From positions 6,634,001-6,698,000 of the forward strand of contig PUFA01000081.1 of the NCBI GenBank assembly GCA_003508835.1: a stretch of 64,000 nucleotides of DNA, written 5' to 3'. Source of the stretch: Eonycteris spelaea. Taxonomy: Eukaryota; Chordata; Mammalia; Chiroptera; Pteropodidae. Of this stretch, positions 32,551 to 44,787 are shown piece by piece (the stretch's first letter is position 1; each line of letters opens with the position of its first letter). Position numbers and translations under genes: made by a program. Below the pieces are notes generated by a model that worked only from the letters and a program-made list of their open reading frames with translations, was not told where the DNA came from and searched no databases.

Positions 32551-33497
32551 ATAATCTAGACAGTCTTCAACAGGGAGAGTCAATATTAAGGGAAAAAACA
32601 TTGAGACAGATTTTATAAATGTAATGAAAGAGTTCTCTCCCAGAGATTGACAATGTACCTAGTGGCAAGAAAAGGAAACATTTGTTAAATCTTTTAAAAT
32701 GGTTAAGACTTTCTAGAAACAGCCTAGATTCTTACTTATCAGTATCACATCCAACTCAGGTCTCCACTGCAAGGACCAAAAGGTAAGTTGAAGACTGAAC
32801 AAAAGGAAGTATTTTAAAAGGCAGTAAATGACCTAAAGTATGATAAAACCTACAAGTGCTTGAGATTAATTAGTGAGATAGGCATAGAAAAAGTAAAACA
32901 TCCTTATTCTCAGCACAGCCTTTTCCAAAAATTTCAGGAGGTGGTAACTGGGCATTTCAGTGGGGATATATACAGTGTAAATTAAAAAATTCTATAAGAA
33001 AAAATCAAATTATTGTATCTTAGTACATTAAATTTTAAAAAGCTCAGGAGAAACATCATATATGTCTCCTATACCAAAAACTTTTAAAGTGCACAATGTG
33101 GGAAAATGTATTACTGTTTAAACATGCCTATTCTGTCACCCTTATACTTTTGCCCAAAGGCTAACACGTTTGCTAATCAGTTGTGAAGTTGTAGCTAATT
33201 CTGTGATATAGTTCAATGATATAGTCTATGATAAAGGAATTTTCATTGGAAAGGAGAACAGCGTTTTAGTTTTTCTCAAGCCCAAATTCTAAACTTCCAA
33301 CTGCCTGCTATAGTTACCTCATCTCAAACTCAGCATGAACATATTCTTCTCCACTAAAACCTGCTCCATGTCCTAAGATACCCATACCCATTGTCATAGT
33401 CTGCCAGGCTTAATACTGGATGTCACTTTTTTAAAACAAAAACTCCATCCAGTTATTCAATAAGAATTTGAGTGTTTACTATGTACACTGTGCTAAA

Positions 33498-34900
33498 CAG
33501 CGGTTTCTTAAACTTCTTGGTCTCATGAATCTTTCACATTCTTAAAAACTTGAGGGCCATAAATAGCCATATTAGAAATTAAAACTGAGAAAAAATTTAG
33601 ATTACGTCAACATTTTCATGGAAGTAACTTTTCAACAGAGTGGACTGTTCCACATTTTTGCAATTCAGTTCTCTCAAATGTCTGCATTAATAGAAAGCAG
33701 CTGGACTTCTATTTATCTTTCTGCATTCAATTGGTTGAATGTTACTTGCTATTTTTTTATCATTTCGTGTATTGGTCATTTGGAAAATACTGGTTCTCTT
33801 AGTTACATAAATATACCAAATGCTGACCCAGTTCATTATATATCTAAAAATCATATTATCTCTAAGTTCTCGAAAGATGTCAAGCATTTGATAGTGGATA
33901 CAAGTTTCCCCAAAATTCTAATTTTCACTTCAAAGTTTGAATGTCATCAATGACAACACTGCTATCAGTTGTTTTCCTTGAAAGGCTCACTTCCTTTATA
34001 TGTGAAAAAATGCCCGCCCTATAGCCAACTCTGACAACCAAAATTTGACATTCTTTAATGTAAAAATGGTGTTTCAAGAAAACAGTACCTAATTCAGCTT
34101 GCAGCTCAACTGAATGAGTCCTTTTTCTTGAAACAACCATCGTACTTTAGTATGTAGCAGAAATACTATATGCAAATTTTCTATTTCATCACTCAGGGTC
34201 CAGATATAAAAAATAATATTACTGTTTTCACAAGGACATGAAGTGAAACTGCTCTCTTCTCTCTCTCGGATGAATAGACTACAAATGCATGGCAGTAAAG
34301 AATAACTAGTCTGGTACCACTGCCTTGATTTCTGCCAAGATGCTGGCAGTTTTACTCACCTTTGCTTTTTCACCATTAAAGCATCAGAATTTAAGTTATT
34401 CAACATTCTATTTCAGGATACATTTGTTCCCAAGCTTTCACTTTAGAGTCTATGATTAGTTGACACTGATGCAGGACAAATACAAGCAAATTTAATAAGC
34501 CCAGCCATATTTGTAGATTCATCCGTTTGTAAGGCATAACTATAGTTCTACAGGTGGGATTAAAGCAGACTTCATGTCTGCACATAAATCTTTAATATGA
34601 CATTATTGTTAAAAAAAAAGTCGGGCACCCATGATTTTTTCTTATCCAGCAGTATTTCAACGCAGCGTCAAATGAATATAGCTTTTTTGTAAAGTTTTTA
34701 GCCATTGTGCATGTTTCTCCGAAAGATTCATACTAACCTTACACTTAAGTATAGCTTTCTTTGGAGTTGATTTCTTCCTATAGGAATTCTGCAATATATT
34801 TAATTTATCTCTTTTTTTAGCATTTTAGACATAGTTTTGGGGTTGAGTAAGTAATGTTATACTTTTTAAGCGCAATAATCCATTCTTTAAAAATTATAAT
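33498..34900 (-). mobile_element. hAT (Charlie/ZBED-type) transposase relic
   Basis: The low-coordinate end 'cagcggtttcttaaacttct' resembles the hAT-Charlie terminus CAGNGGTTCTCAAACTTT. On the minus strand 34,165-33,900 translates with stops to 'HTKVRWLFQEK' and then 'GIFSHIKEVSLSRKTTDSS', matching the pattern T-E-V-R-W-L-S-R-G followed by a D-I-F-x-H-L-N-E-L-N-L-S-L-Q-G motif of the hAT transposase C-terminal half. A second open piece lies at 34,400-34,585 upstream on the same strand. It is non-functional. The outer end is not clearly seen. Confidence 0.7.
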
Positions 34901-35229
34901 AACTGCGTTTATTGAAGTTATTAAATTCTAAAAGAAGCATTAGTTAATGCAGTTGTTTATAATCCGGCACAAAAAAAAATGAGCAGGATTTATCTTAATA
35001 GTTGCACGATATGATGGTTGCTAAGATTACAGAAGGTATAAACCAAAAATGAAATTAATTCCTAAACCAGCCTATTATACCCCTAAACCTACCACCTTAG
35101 GAAATTCTAGGAAATTCAAGAATGGATATACTGCAACCATTCGATTAACATCAGTGATGATCTCATCACACCATGTAGCTCGCACACTTGTGAGAATGAA
35201 AAGGTAGTAATAGCTGAGTATTATGAAAA

Positions 35230-35480
35230 TAGTTTGACCTTGAAGACCTCCCTATGCTTAGGCAACAGGGATACAGCCATATATAAGTACTTTCCCTGCC
35301 CTCAAGGAGCAACCTAAAAAACCAACCAATTACACAATTACTAATTTGATTACAATGTGAGAAGTGCTATGACAACCTTCAACTGGGGGACCCAATGTAC
35401 TGGAGTTGAAGGCATCAAGGAAGGATTCCTTGAGAAATGCTTTGTTGAGACTGTCTTCAATGACTGACATTTGATCAGTA
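35230..35480 (-). repeat. LINE L2 (antisense)
   Basis: 'ctttccctgccctcaaggag' and 'gtgagaagtgctatgacaac', then 'aaggaaggattccttgagaa' are antisense L2 phrases. Confidence 0.75.
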
Positions 35481-35640
35481 ATTGATTCCTTTCCATTTTG
35501 ATTGCCATCATATCAGACCTTATAACTTCATGTCTGGACTACTGTAAAAGGACCTCCTAAATGCTCTCTGCCTTCACATTTCACCATTTCTACAACCCAT
35601 CCTATATCCTGCAGCCAGATTAAATTTCCTAAAAGACTTG
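35480..35640 (+). repeat. LINE L2 (sense)
   Basis: 'catgtctggactactgtaaa', 'ggacctcctaaatgctctct' and 'ctgcagccagattaaatttc' are sense L2. The switch of orientation at about 35,480 means two separate insertions lie head to head. Confidence 0.7.
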
Positions 35641-36794
35641 TACTAGAATATGTTGCTATAATTTAGTATAGTAAAAAGTGTGCGGTAAGAATTTAACCAA
35701 AGGTCAGTAAAAAAGTGGTGAATGAAGAATGTTGACTGAGTTGATGAGAATTCATACACTAGAAGTGGGGTTAGTTAGCTGGTAAAATAACCAGTTCTAC
35801 AAACATGATCTGAAAATGTGTGAATCTTGTCATCAGGAAGAGCCAATCTTAAACATGGTTAAAAAAAATAAAACTAGAAAACAAAGAATGACTAAATACC
35901 AGGACAAACTAAAGGTCAGTAATGACTGAAATGAACTCTAAGGAAAAAAGCTGGAAAGCAGGATTATTAAATATAACCATAGCTTGGAAATATAATCAGA
36001 GGAGAAATAGTCTCTCAACACAAAGGTGTACATCATTATCAGGAATAATTCATCTGGTTCAACCCAGGTTTAGGTAAAATAAACCTAAATATTTGATTCC
36101 CTGCTACTAACAGTTCTGCACCAATCCGGTTTCTCACCTACTCCTTCAAGAATGGTGTCATAAGTAAGAAAAAATACAACCTCCAATAAATACAAAGTAG
36201 TATATGCCACTAAGTAAAGTAACAAAATCAAGAATTGGCAGCCTACAAAGTACCAGACTCCTGGATGTTACCTAACAAGGTGCTCTACAATTAAGACTGG
36301 CCTAAAACAATCAAACCAGTCTTAACCTTGTGATGTTGATTCCTATCATGTTCAGAATTAACAGTTGCAGACCCTGATTATACCAAACCTTCTCCATACG
36401 TAAGTATATGAAAAATATTGTGTAGCTCAATTTTGCAAATCAAAAAAGTAGAAGCCCTTACAAAAAACCTTCAATGCTCTCATACAAGTACAGGTGTTAA
36501 ATATAGGTGATTTTTGTCCTAGAAGAAGTAACATGGCTATACCTCAAAAGGAGTTGGTTGCTGGTTTATTTTAAAATAATAAGGCCCAAGGAAGCATGGT
36601 AAGAGGATAAGTGCAGTGGTTCATGCAGGAAGCCCAAGAAAGCTAACGGTGGACAAATGTCTTCAGAGACCATGAGGCATTCAGTTTCCTTTATGAACAG
36701 ATTAAGGGACTTTGGTTAACTTAAGTTTCTCCATAAAAGGAGGCTGTGTCTGTGTTTTGTGGGCTACTATTTGAAAAACAATTTCACATATAAA

Positions 36795-36910
36795 TCAAAA
36801 CCAACATTTATTGAGTACCCAGGTCTATGTTCAGGCATTAGGGAATCAAAAAGTAAATGTATCCTTGAGAAATGCACGTAGTTGGGAAAACAGCCAAAAA
36901 AAGGAAAACA
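36795..36910 (-). repeat. LINE L2 3' end (antisense)
   Basis: 'ccaacatttattgagtaccc' followed by 'tgttcaggcattagggaatc' is the antisense L2 terminus. Confidence 0.6.
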
Positions 36911-37044
36911 ATCTGACCTGCAAGTTTGCAAAACTATTAGCTATTACTACTATTTGCCTTTCAAAATGTCTCCTCATTCAGTTTTTTTGGGTGGGGAAAA
37001 ACCAGCTCTGTTGAGGAAGAAGTTAGGGACAAAGGAAAGGGTAC

Positions 37045-37290
37045 AATTAAGACAGGTGTTTCTCAAGTTGAAACCACCTTTTGTCATACAGGTGTACTGT
37101 AGGCCCCAGGCTGTTTTTGCAGTGTGGTTTCTGGTCTGCCAAAAGCAAATAAGGAACTTGACAAAGATAAAGAATTTTAGTGCCTTCCTCCTCTGTCTCA
37201 ACTGAATTCAGAATCTCTGGGTGTGGGACTAGGAATCTGCATTGCATAGCAAGCCAATTGTGTGCACTGAAGTTTTGAAGACCCCTATCC
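37045..37290. mobile_element. MER5-like hAT-Charlie fragment
   Basis: 'caggtgtttctcaagttgaa', 'aattcagaatctctgggtgt', 'gggactaggaatctgcattg' and the end 'ttttgaagacccctat' follow the MER5 consensus. Confidence 0.7.
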
Positions 37291-38139
37291 TAAGGCTCTT
37301 ATATTCTAAAAAAGTAAAACAACCTTTAAAAATATAATTGAAATTTTTAAGATGCTGTTAGCACATAAATCGAAAAGCACTTTAGAGTTAGAATATATCT
37401 ATTCATACTTTATCAGGATGAAACTTACTTTGTGGTCATTTCCTGTAACTTATGATAGTTAGGGCCACCTCTGAAGTTCTTCCAAAAATTAAAACTTGTA
37501 GGACTGAAATTTAGGGCTGGTTTCATTAACATCAGATATAATCCTATTATTCCTCACTAAACTGTCACCATTAAGGTTTAATGAAATCCCACTTTCCTAG
37601 AATTCATTATGCGTCCTTTTTTGAAATCCAAACTAGTCAACACTTGTCTTCTCAACATGTTTATCTCTAGTAATGGTTTGTTGGATTCATCTTTTAGCTG
37701 AGTACAACTGTAGAGAAATTGGTAAAATAAAACAGCAGGAAAAAAAAACTTAAATGGGCCAGAGGTTCAACTTTTATTTCTTATTGCTCAGTATGAAAAT
37801 TATCAACATCCACATGTAGTATTCTGCAATCCACAACAAACATGCTTGTGACTACAGCTACAATTTAAATTACATAAAAATAAAAATTCAGTTTAGTCAT
37901 GCTAGCCACATTTCCTGTGCATAATAGTAATATATGGTTAATAGCTACCATATTGAACAGTGCAGATAAAACATTACCATTATCGCAGAAGATTCTAATA
38001 GACGGTGCTAATCTAGAGTACTAAGCAAGCTACAAAGAACTGTTTGAGACCAATAAACCATTCAAAGACACTAATGTCATTCAATCCATTTTATTTAGGA
38101 TTGGCTAGATATCAACCTATATAATAGGAGCTTAGTGGT

Positions 38140-38630
38140 ACAAGACTAACAAGAGCCCGTGCTCACAAAAGTTAAGAGAATTTAAACTAGCAATGACAAC
38201 GACCTGAGAAGTGCTATGATGCAACCTGCTATGGGATCAGGAGAAAGCATTGCTAATTTTTATAAGAGAGTCTGGCTTATAGGACAATAGATTAGGGCAG
38301 GCAAGATCATAGGGGAGACAATATTTGAGTCTTAAGTCTTGAAGGGTAAGGAGCATCAAGGGTAGCATTCCAGAAGGAAGCACCCTACAAAGAGGTATGA
38401 CATGGTCACTACATTTGGGTAAACAGTAATCAATTCAGTGTGACTTGGGTAGAGAGGTAATGCTGGCATGTATATATGGAAAATTGTGGCAAATGAAAAA
38501 GCTGTTAACATATGAGGTTAGCCTGTTGAGGGACCTTGTATATCACAGTGATAAACGAATTCACACTATTTAAGTAGATAGGAACCAGTAAAGGAGTTGC
38601 ATCATTTTCATGCTCATACCTGTATGTTAG
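38140..38630 (-). repeat. LINE L2 (antisense)
   Basis: 'gacctgagaagtgctatgat', 'tgaagggtaaggagcatcaa', 'gcattccagaaggaagcacc' and 'gagggaccttgtatatcaca' follow antisense L2. Confidence 0.75.
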
Positions 38631-39355
38631 GACAACAGTCCTAGCAATATGTAAGACAGAAGAGAATACAGTTGCTATTATGGCAACTGCGCTGTTACTG
38701 ATGAGAAAAGAAATAATGAAATGGATTTGAGAGGTTATTCAAAGGATGTAAACGGGAGATGTTGCTGAACTCATGCCCAATTCTTAGTAAAGCAGTAGTC
38801 AAGATCACCTAGACTGTGAAAAGGGTCAGGGTAGAATCCAGCTGGGGGAAAAAAGATAATGCTGATAAAAATGGGGCCTCTGCTCACGTTAGGTAGCCTT
38901 AATTGGAGGTAGTACCAATCTGTCTGGTTTCATGACTCACCAGTCTACTAAAAACAGGAGAGAAAGCCAATGGCAAGTATGGGGATTGGATGAGTAAGGA
39001 AAACAAATAGAAAATGGACTCAAAGTATGATAAGAATTGCTAAAATGCTTTACCCTGGGGATGCAAGGCAGGAGGCTAAAATTTTAAGATTAAGATTTGA
39101 TCTGAGCTGCCATTCTTTGGGGGTTTAGCAAGGGTCTCAAATGGAGTGAGTAAAAAAACTCACTCCGCCTTTAGTCTATGTCACTGTATCTCCAGGAAAA
39201 ATATACAGAAAGGACCTTAAGCAGTACTAACACTCAGTCGGAACGCATAAAATCAGCCTCAGGTGAATGCCTAGACTCCATTTCCCTCCTCAACTATTAT
39301 AATTACTTTGTGTGACACAAACTCAAGTCTGTGGGAAGACAGAAATTGGGCTCAC

Positions 39356-39800
39356 CTTCAAAATTTTATACCTGCTCAAACTCCTGTAGGACAACGCCCA
39401 AGCACCAGTTAAGTCTGGGCAAAGGAATCCCGCCCACAATCTAGAGGGAGTGACTCGACATGGAGGCGATGAAGAGATCGCGGGGGAAGGAGGGATTCTT
39501 CTAGGCCCAGGGCGGTCCTTAGGAAACAGGAGGCAACAGAAAACTCCCATAAGGGTATTGCAGTACTCCCCTCCCCCCGCCTAAAAGGGTGCGGCCTTCT
39601 CCCCACCTCCTCCACTGCTGCTCGCGCCGATTTTTTAGAGAACATGCACCTCCCACGCACAAACCTGCATGGACAGCCCCTCTCCTTTCCCCACCCCCAC
39701 GGGCCCAAGAGCCGGTCAAGCATGTCTAGCTTTTCGGGCGGCGGTCGCCTAGGGCGGAGCTGCGGTCGGCACCACCCAGAAGCCTCCACCCGGCAGCCCG
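39356..39800 (-). ncRNA. Candidate first exon of antisense lncRNA (THUMPD3-AS1)
   Basis: On the minus strand the sequence TTTGAAG|GTGAGC (GT at 39,355-39,354) is a good splice donor at the left edge of the CpG island, placed as a leftward first exon would require. Alternative minus donors inside the island are at about 40,187 (CTC|GTGAGT) and 40,134 (TAG|GTAGGT). The 5' end is not determined; the right boundary given is nominal. Known human synteny supports a leftward lncRNA here. Confidence 0.4.
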
Positions 39801-40611
39801 CCCCCGCCGACATTGCGCGCTTCCTGCCACGTTGCGCAGGGGCGCGGGGCCAGACACTGCGGCGCTGGGCCTCGGGGAGGACCGTACTAACGACCGCCTC
39901 CCCGCCGACCCTCGCAGTAGTTTCGCTCTTTTAGGACTCGAACCAATAACAAGGGGCCGTCCCCCGGGCTTCAGCAACCAATCAGATGCCGAAACCGAGC
40001 AGGCGGCGGGTAAACCGACTCTTTCCAAGGGAGGGTGGCGGGACGCCAGCGGAGGAGCCACTTTCCCTCTCCTCTCCCCCCTCCTTCCCCGCCCGCAGGA
40101 GACCGACCGCGCCCGCGGATCCAACTCCCCCACCTACCTACACACCCGACCCAGGGAGCAATGCGAGTCTCTACGCGGCTGCGCACTCACGAGGCTGTAA
40201 CTGACAGGCCCTTTACCCCAACCAAAACACGCCAGTTGTGTTTTCACACGCGGCGGGAGGAGAAGCGGCCAATCAGTGACAAGAGCTGAGCCGGAAGCGC
40301 TGCTCCCTCTGCAGGAGCAATGGCTCCGTCCGGATTCGAGCCTTTTCCGCTTTCTCCCTCCCCCTCCGGTTGCCGCCAGGAGGGCCGCATTCCCACCTGC
40401 CTCTACCCGCTTTCCCTTCCAGCGTAACAAACATACTCCCGACTTCCCGCTGGAGGAAGCGACGACCACTTCGGCCACCCATTACCCGCGCCGCATCCAC
40501 CGGACCTCCCTCCCTCCAGAGTTCCGCTCCCCTACCTAGCCGAGGCTCTCTGAGGAGCTGGAGCCCCAGAACACTGCCTCTTCTTTAGGCGGCTCCAGCG
40601 GCTTTTGCTGA

Positions 40612-40662
40612 TTGGTGGCAAGCTGGCCAATGGGTGCAGGGAGGTGGGCAGAGAAACCAATG
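40612..40662. promoter_or_regulatory. Cluster of three CCAAT boxes
   Basis: ATTGG at about 40,613 and CCAAT at about 40,627 and 40,656, spaced about 14 and 29 bp, upstream of the presumed SETD5 start. Such clusters bind NF-Y and fix the start zone of TATA-less promoters. Confidence 0.6.
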
Positions 40663-40734
40663 GCGCGGCGGGAGGGGGCGTGTCCCGGGTGCCCCTGGCG
40701 CCGGCGCTGGGAATCCCCGTGCGGTCAGTGGCGT

Positions 40735-41084
40735 TTCCGCTCGGGCAGCGGGCTGAGTGAGCTGCTGCCGCCGCCGCCGCCGCCGCCGCCACCGCCGGGG
40801 GAGGGGCGGCCGCCGCCCGCCTGCGCTCAGAGACTCACGCAGCCCCAGTCCCGCCAGTCCGCCAACACTGTAGTGCCGCCCCCCTCCTCCCCTGGCCCTT
40901 CCCCCTACCCGCCTTTGCTCGCTCCGCCTTTCTGCCCCCACCCCCACCTCACGGGCACGGGCCATTCCCGGCCAGGAAACGCCGTGGCGCCGCGTTGGGC
41001 CTAACTCGAGTGCTGCTGCCTCCCGGGAGTGTTGTGCGCCGCAGCCCGGGCCCAGGCCCAGGCCCCGGCAGCGCCTGGGACAAG
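40735..41084 (+). other. SETD5: SETD5 exon 1, non-coding 5' UTR (start approximate)
   Basis: The 3' edge is a near-perfect donor, GACAAG|GTAAGG, GT at 41,085-41,086. The region is CpG-rich, contains a GCC repeat and has no convincing initiator ATG. In human SETD5 the coding start is in a downstream exon, and I find no SETD5 coding sequence up to 64,000, so the first intron is longer than 22 kb here or is broken by small non-coding exons. SETD5 is a SET-domain chromatin regulator whose loss causes human intellectual disability. The name is by synteny. Confidence 0.65.
40764..40797 (+). repeat. (GCC)n trinucleotide repeat in the SETD5 5' exon
   Basis: About nine GCC units with one ACC interruption near the 3' end, within the presumed 5' UTR/TSS zone. 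Confidence 0.9.
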
Positions 41085-42966
41085 GTAAGGGTCCGACAAG
41101 AAAGAGGGACCTAGCCTCACGATCCGGCCCCAGGGGAGGGAAGGGTCACGTCCTCCGTCTCCCCGCGCTCATTCTTGGGACGTGGGCCTGGCCCTCCCCA
41201 GGCTCTAAGCAGGAGGATGCTGCCCCTTCTTATCCCCCTCACCACCCCCACACACACCCGTTGCATCCCTCTTGCACAGGGAAAGAGGCCCCCTACGTAA
41301 CCTAGTCGACCCCACTACCTTTTTATGTCTTTCCTGGGTCAGGACGCTTCCCCTCCCCCACGTCTCTTCACCCCTTTTCCTGGGAACTGCCTACTCCACG
41401 TTTACCTTTGACTTGAGGATAGGCATCTCTCTGCCCTTCTCAAAATACACAGGCATACTTTTTTTCCCTCCCCTAACCAACAACCCCCACCCCCGTTCGC
41501 GCGGCCTGGTGATAAGTCTGATTGCTCTTGGGCCTCGATCTCCTCTCCATGATGTTCCTGGACTCCTTCCTTATCGTTCTTAGGTCCCCATCTCCGATAT
41601 TGCTTCCTTTCCCACACTAAAGACGTTACCTCGGCCACCCCCACTTCACATTCTTGGATTTTCAGTGGCGTCTGCCCCAGTTATCTCTGAAAAAGCGTTA
41701 TCGAATTTGTAGGGTTCAGGCTTGGAGTTGAGCCAGATTGTGTCGTTCTCCCTGCCTTGGGCGTGGAAAGCAGTCATTTGAGAATGTCTTTAAAGGCAGA
41801 AAAATTTACCCTTTATGAATTCCCCTTCCCTCTGCGTTGAAGCCAGGGATGCGAAGTGAATGGCGGTGAGAAAAAGCCCTGGTTTTTAAGTAGATGAATT
41901 GCGTGAGAGGGAAAGTTTAACTGCGTGTTGGGAAAGCCCCTTCTATGCTAATTTATTCTGTAGAGGTCTATTGCTTGTCTCACTTCTTAGGAATAATTGG
42001 TCTTTCCCTTGGATACTGATGCTGCAGCCAGCTCTGCTGGTCTGGGTCAGGGGTGCATGTATGACCTGCATTTTCTGCTTTCTCATGTTACTTGTGCAAT
42101 GTGTTCACCAGTAATTCATTTATTGCCCAGATCTCTGGGTTCTAATGGGCTTTGTCTATACTTTAGTTCATGTCTCCAATTTTCCCCATGCTTATGATGC
42201 TGAAATAATCCCCAGATTCTCAGCTAATTTCCTTCATCCCTTGACTAAACAAGTTGCTTTTAAATGACTTTATTTTAACCAAGGTCATATTTACATTTTT
42301 TGTTGGGGTAATGTTACATAGCTCTACTTTTGATTAGAAAGAATCTAGCTGAGTTAAATGTTATAAGCTTTTCAAGAGAATGTGTGTGTACCCCTTATTT
42401 GGGAAAATTTCTTGGTGGTTAATTTTATGTCATTAATGTTTTTAGGTCACTCAAAAAAAGTTATAAGTTGTAATTTTAAATGTGTGGAATCTGAGTTAGG
42501 ACTAAAGCAAAGAATATTCACTTAATCAGAGGTTTCTGGGCCTCTTGGAGGACACAGGAAAATTGTAATATTGGATTTCTTCCAATTTCCTCAGGAGGAT
42601 CATTACTTTTCTTATATAGCCAAAAATTCTGGCCCGTTACAGGATTAGAGTCCTTAAGGTTTACTCATCCTGTCATTAAAATAGAAAAATAAATTATGTC
42701 CTTTGGTAGGACATGACACAAGGCTCTGTCTCTAGCTGCAAATTTAAATTTCACTGTAAAGAGAGTGCTTGGAAAATTGGTCTTTTAAAGAGTAAACCTT
42801 AATCTTCACTCCTAAATTGCTGGCGTAATTAAAATGAGTATCTGGAATTTGGTAAATACTGATTTTTCTAATAAAAGGCTCTTGGTTTAAAACTAAATGG
42901 GTGACCTTAAGATTGTTTCTTTCTGAAAGCATAATTTCAGCCCTTCTGGCGTGGAGCATTGGTCCA

Positions 42967-42982
42967 AAAAAAAAAAAAAAAG
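42967..42982 (+). repeat. Poly-A run
   Basis: About 16 A, followed by a G-rich stretch (gtgggggtggggtg). No element recognised upstream. Confidence 0.9.
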
Positions 42983-44755
42983 TGTAACGAGTGGGGGTGG
43001 GGTGAGGAGAAGGTTGTTCTTTGGGTTGGACCACAGGGGTGAGTATACAAGGCAGCAGCAGCTGCTGGCTCTGGAGCTCTGGTTGCTACGTGAGAAGCTT
43101 GAGTAGTGTTGGCTGCTGTCTCCAGGGAAGGACAGCAGTGCAGCGTCCATTAATGCTGTTGGCTGCAGGGAGCTGCACTTAGGCGATGGCTGCTTCAGGA
43201 CTAAGAAGAAACCTTGCTTTTCTGGGAATTTTCATTGCTGAGCTGGTTTGCATTTTATTGGTGGGAAGATGAGAATTAGCAATTCATCACCTTTTACTCA
43301 TTTATGGATATCAGCATCTGGAAACTGGATCATAGTTAAAGTTTTTTTTCTTTTTTGTTTGGTTTTTATTTTGGGGGCAGATTTTTGTTTTTTATCTGCA
43401 GATTTGTGCTTGGATAGGACCAAAAGTTCCATTAGAGCTTTAATTTTACAATCCATTTAAAACCAGAGTACTAAGAATTTAGGGATCTTCCTGAGAACCA
43501 GAATAGGAAGGATATCAATTCTTTTTTCTGCAACCAACATGTGTCCTTTAATCACTGACTTAATTTTAATATTTTGTTGTTGTCACCTTTCTTTCAGTTG
43601 TTAGGCCCTATTTACCTTATTGAATAGATGTTTTGTTAAACATTTGACTGAAATTGGTATCTTAAACTCTGACAAGAACTGCCCTTTTCACAGTGATTTG
43701 CAAATATAAATCTCAGAAGTATTTTCTTATTTTCTGGATCGGGACTAGACTTCTCCAGATTAGATTATTTCTTTGAAGTTTGACCTATAAAATGGATTCA
43801 TTAAATGTATATTGGATATAGTCTTCTAAGATCACAAGGACGTATGTTTGGCTGTGATCCCTCTGAAATATAGGACAGACCAGAAGGAATATTCAGAAAT
43901 TGAATAAGTCTAGAGTATAGGATACTTGAGAAGATGGCCTCTGAGCCCCTTATGTGGCCTCCCCTCTCACAGCTCCTGCAAATTAGGAATATCTCTGATT
44001 AGGCAGAAGAATTTGTTGAGTATGGAAATACTTGAAGGAGAACCACCATTCAAATATACTACCAATTACAACACTTAACAGAGGTGTTTCCGCCCCCACC
44101 CACCCCACCCCACCACTTACATCCTGTATTTTTCCCTCAGAATTTTGATATGTTCAGTTTTGTGTAAATGTACTTAAATCCCACAATCATCTATAATGTG
44201 TATAGCATGACTGGTATTTGTGGCAGGGAACCAAAAAGAATAGAAATGAGTTTTGTCATTCACAAATGTGGTTTGCATTGTCTCTCAGTGATACATGCTG
44301 ACTAATGAAGCAGAATCTTTCAAGGATAATATTTTAGGTGGTTCTAATTTTTATTACTATCATGTATAAAAGATGCCAAAATAGATAAATATGGTTTCAC
44401 TCACAGTGGCTGTTGAACATTTTACATATGAACGTTTGTAGCTTGATTTAATATGAAAGTTACCTTATAAAATAATTGCTCTTTCACTTGTTTTTCCTAT
44501 TGTTTGAAACCCGTTGTGATCTTGATGCAATCATTTTCTGAAAGATCATAGAGGCCCTTTTCTTAGGAGTTATTTAACCAGTATGCTTGCAGATTTTTAT
44601 CTTATACTGTTTTGTGTCTAGGAACTTACATACTTTCTGAAGTTATTCTGGCCTTTTTTGAGGAGAGTGGCTATTCAGTTTTTGTCTTTATACGGGAAAA
44701 TGATACAGGGCAAAATGCAGATGTGCACACACCACTTTTACTTTATCCTCTTCCT

Positions 44756-44787
44756 GTTGAAATAACTTGTGGTTGAAATAACTTGTG
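44756..44787 (+). repeat. Perfect 16-bp tandem duplication
   Basis: GTTGAAATAACTTGTG occurs twice head to tail without any mismatch, indicating a recent small duplication. Confidence 0.95.

Larger units (their letters stand above)
31606..39350. other. Interval between THUMPD3 and the SETD5 CpG island
   Basis: No + strand gene seen. It holds MIR, several L2 copies, a MER5-like element and a hAT transposase relic, listed separately. In human this interval is covered by the minus-strand lncRNA THUMPD3-AS1. I cannot delimit its exons here apart from a candidate first exon. Confidence 0.6.
39390..41200. promoter_or_regulatory. Large CpG island, inferred divergent SETD5 / THUMPD3-AS1 promoter
   Basis: About 1.8 kb of GC- and CpG-rich DNA in an AT-rich neighbourhood. 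CCAAT or ATTGG boxes (NF-Y type) occur near 39,941, 39,975, 40,269, 40,613, 40,627 and 40,656, with an ETS core (CCGGAAG) near 40,290. There is no TATA box. Numerous long open frames on both strands are a consequence of high GC and are not genes. The + side leads into a consensus 5' splice site at 41,085. The minus side has a good donor at 39,355. The gene names rest on human gene order. Confidence 0.8.

Noticed and set aside
39409..41004. Many overlapping open frames of 70-135 codons on both strands in the CpG island
   Set aside because: High GC removes stop codons by chance. The frames overlap one another on both strands, have Arg/Pro/Ala-rich low-complexity products, and lie in promoter and 5' UTR sequence.
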